From: Alphaproteobacteria bacterium casp-alpha2
Lineage (GTDB): Bacteria > Pseudomonadota > Alphaproteobacteria > Rhodospirillales > Casp-alpha2
Assembly: GCA_001510075.1 (NCBI GenBank)
Contig: LFEN01000064.1
Coordinates: 1 to 53,681 of the forward strand
Length of the DNA stretch: 53,681 bases
Reading direction: 5' to 3'
This document shows positions 52,493-53,681 of this stretch, in pieces. A program made the translations under genes and the position numbers. The first letter of the stretch is position 1, and the number at the start of each line of letters is the position of its first letter. Under the pieces are notes generated by a model. The model worked only from the letters and a program-made list of their open reading frames with translations, was not told the DNA's origin and searched no databases.

Positions 52493-53681
52493 CCATTTAC
52501 GCCTTGGTCGATTGCAACAACTTCTATGTTTCGTGTGAGCGGGTGTTCAATCCGAAGCTCGAAGGCCGCCCCGTCATCATCCTATCGTCCAATGACGGCT
52601 GCGCTATTGCCCGATCCAATGAAGCGAAGGAGTGTGGGGTCAAGATGGCTCAACCGCTTTATCAGTTCACCGACATCGTGAAGAATCACGACATCCAAGT
52701 TCTCAGCGGTAACTTCCACCTGTACACCGATATGTCCAATCGGGTGATGCAGGTGTTGGCTGACATGGCCCCCGCTGCCCAGCAGTATTCTATCGACGAG
52801 TGCTTCCTCGATATTACCGGACTTCCTGACGATCTCGATGAATATGGACAGGCCGTCCGTGCCAAGGTGAAGCAGTGGACGGGCATACCAGTCGGCATTG
52901 GGATCGCTGAAACCAAGACCCTTTCCAAGGTCGCCAACCGCATCGCTAAGGTGTCTAAGAAGGCTGATGGCGTTCTCAACCTTGTCGGCTCACAATGGCG
53001 CGAAAAGGCACTAGAAATGACCGAGGTCGGAGACGTGTGGGGGATCGGCAAGCAGTTTGCAAAGAAGCTACACAGGAACGGCGTGAAAACGGCCCTCGAA
53101 TTAACCAAGCAGCCCGACGGTTGGATCAGAAAAGAAATGGGTGTCGGCGGCCTGAAGACGGTCCGCGAACTTCGAGGTGAAGACTGCATCGGCTTCGAGA
53201 GCATCCCGCAACCCAAGCAGACGACGATGGTATCCCGGTCATTCGGCCAAACCATTACTGAACTGGACGACCTGATCAACGCCGTGACGGTGTTTGCCAC
53301 GACAGCGGCGGCGGACATTCGCAAGGCCAACCTCGTTAGCTCCGCCGTAAGCGTGTTTATCGAGACGAACCGCTTCTCGAATGAGCCGCAGTATGCGCCT
53401 TCGCAATCCATTGAACTATCGCCTGCCACCAATAACACCAAGCATATCGTCCGCGCCGCCATTCAGGGCGTGAAAGAGGCTTACAGCGAAGGGTTCAAAT
53501 TCAAGAAGGCCGGGGTGATGCTGCTTGACCTTGTTGATGCTGACCAAACGCCCCAGTCTCTCTTCGATACCCACGACCCGAAAGATGACAAGCTCATTGA
53601 AGCCTTCGACCAGATCATCCGTCAACAAGGGCCGGGAGCGATCAACTTCGGAACGGCCGGGCAAGCATCTGAATGGCACTC
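52489..53681 (+). CDS. umuC: DNA polymerase V catalytic subunit UmuC, partial
   Basis: A Y-family translesion polymerase cut by the window edge after about 397 residues, open throughout. The first metal aspartate is Asp8 (VDCNNFY), and Asp103-Glu104 sit in YSIDECFLD. NDGCAIARSNEAK and LYTDMSNRVM match UmuC rather than DinB. Helix-hairpin-helix and little-finger regions follow. Start ATG 52489 overlaps the UmuD-like stop. Such operons occur on mobile elements, where they raise mutation under stress. Confidence 0.93.
   Translation, partial: MTIYALVDCNNFYVSCERVFNPKLEGRPVIILSSNDGCAIARSNEAKECGVKMAQPLYQFTDIVKNHDIQVLSGNFHLYTDMSNRVMQVLADMAPAAQQYSIDECFLDITGLPDDLDEYGQAVRAKVKQWTGIPVGIGIAETKTLSKVANRIAKVSKKADGVLNLVGSQWREKALEMTEVGDVWGIGKQFAKKLHRNGVKTALELTKQPDGWIRKEMGVGGLKTVRELRGEDCIGFESIPQPKQTTMVSRSFGQTITELDDLINAVTVFATTAAADIRKANLVSSAVSVFIETNRFSNEPQYAPSQSIELSPATNNTKHIVRAAIQGVKEAYSEGFKFKKAGVMLLDLVDADQTPQSLFDTHDPKDDKLIEAFDQIIRQQGPGAINFGTAGQASEWH

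Larger units (their letters stand above)
50174..53681. mobile_element. left part of an integrated element, right end outside window
   Basis: Begins at the tRNA-Leu fragment and contains small unknown genes, a tyrosine recombinase and umuDC. DNA is more AT-rich than to the left, and several genes have no relatives I know. No structural phage, conjugation or replication gene is visible in this part, so the kind of element (prophage, satellite, integrative island) cannot be told. Confidence 0.75.

Noticed and set aside
52686-53462. Minus-strand frame of 258 residues opposite umuC
   Set aside because: UmuC is unbroken with catalytic motifs on the plus strand; the opposing frame shows only serine/arginine-rich sequence.

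Overview
The window is a gene-dense piece of an alphaproteobacterial chromosome. The best match is a Rhodospirillales-like, free-living (probably aquatic) bacterium. The evidence is the linked set ribF-ileS-lspA-DUF3035 (BamF)-M16-M16-pgi-mutL, the LPS run pmbA-msbA-DUF374-waaA-lpxK-lpxL-like, a SAM-II riboswitch before metZ (a riboswitch class typical of Alphaproteobacteria), a plant-type GshA, and high GC at third codon positions. This taxonomic call rests on gene content and order read by eye; no database search was possible.

Layout. 1-0.97 kb holds two hypothetical genes. 0.97-7.0 kb carries ubiA (minus), rsmE and gshA (plus), tldD (minus) and a DUF3422 membrane protein. 7.0-8.4 kb is a promoter, SAM-II riboswitch, intrinsic terminator and metZ. 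8.4-13.0 kb is a four-gene minus-strand operon: korA, korB, a ferredoxin-NADP reductase and a rhodanese. 13.2-20.4 kb is the plus-strand pmbA (tldE) plus lipid A/Kdo block. 20.4-22.9 kb has a small secreted protein, an M23 peptidase and xseA on the minus strand. 22.9-28.6 kb has purD, DUF1244, a DUF6352-like gene, a 52-residue membrane protein, a cysteine-rich thioredoxin-like protein behind a MerR-type promoter, tadA, rluB and rsmD. 28.6-40.7 kb is a long minus-strand series from ribF down to mutL and a methyltransferase-like gene. 40.8-49.8 kb holds a MaoC hydratase, a second M23 peptidase, a lysine-rich recombinase-like DNA-binding protein, a ferritin-like/glycosyltransferase pair, a DUF547 protein, an Lrp regulator divergent from a pyruvate/2-oxobutyrate dehydrogenase E1-like gene, and an NlpC/P60 enzyme.

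At 50174-50228 lies the 3' part of a tRNA-Leu(CAA) gene, from anticodon loop to CCA, with no 5' half. I read it as the left attachment site of an integrated element that runs off the right edge. The element side is visibly more AT-rich. It contains small unknown genes, a tyrosine recombinase with a catalytic domain only, a degenerate UmuD-like protein that has lost both catalytic residues, and the start of umuC.

How the genes work together. TldD and TldE, encoded 8 kb apart, should form one protease. The korAB-fprA set would pass electrons from 2-oxoglutarate oxidation via ferredoxin to NADP+. msbA-DUF374-waaA-lpxK-lpxL builds and exports lipid A-Kdo. LspA, BamF and the M16 pair serve the envelope. 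metZ is under S-adenosylmethionine control. Points most worth a second look are the dyad-less UmuD with UmuC, the freestanding recombinase core-binding-like protein with an H1-like tail (42520-43002), the MerR-type promoter without a nearby regulator, the twin TTGCGACGCAA sites before the MaoC gene, and the paired intergenic palindromes at 27.2 and 39.6 kb.
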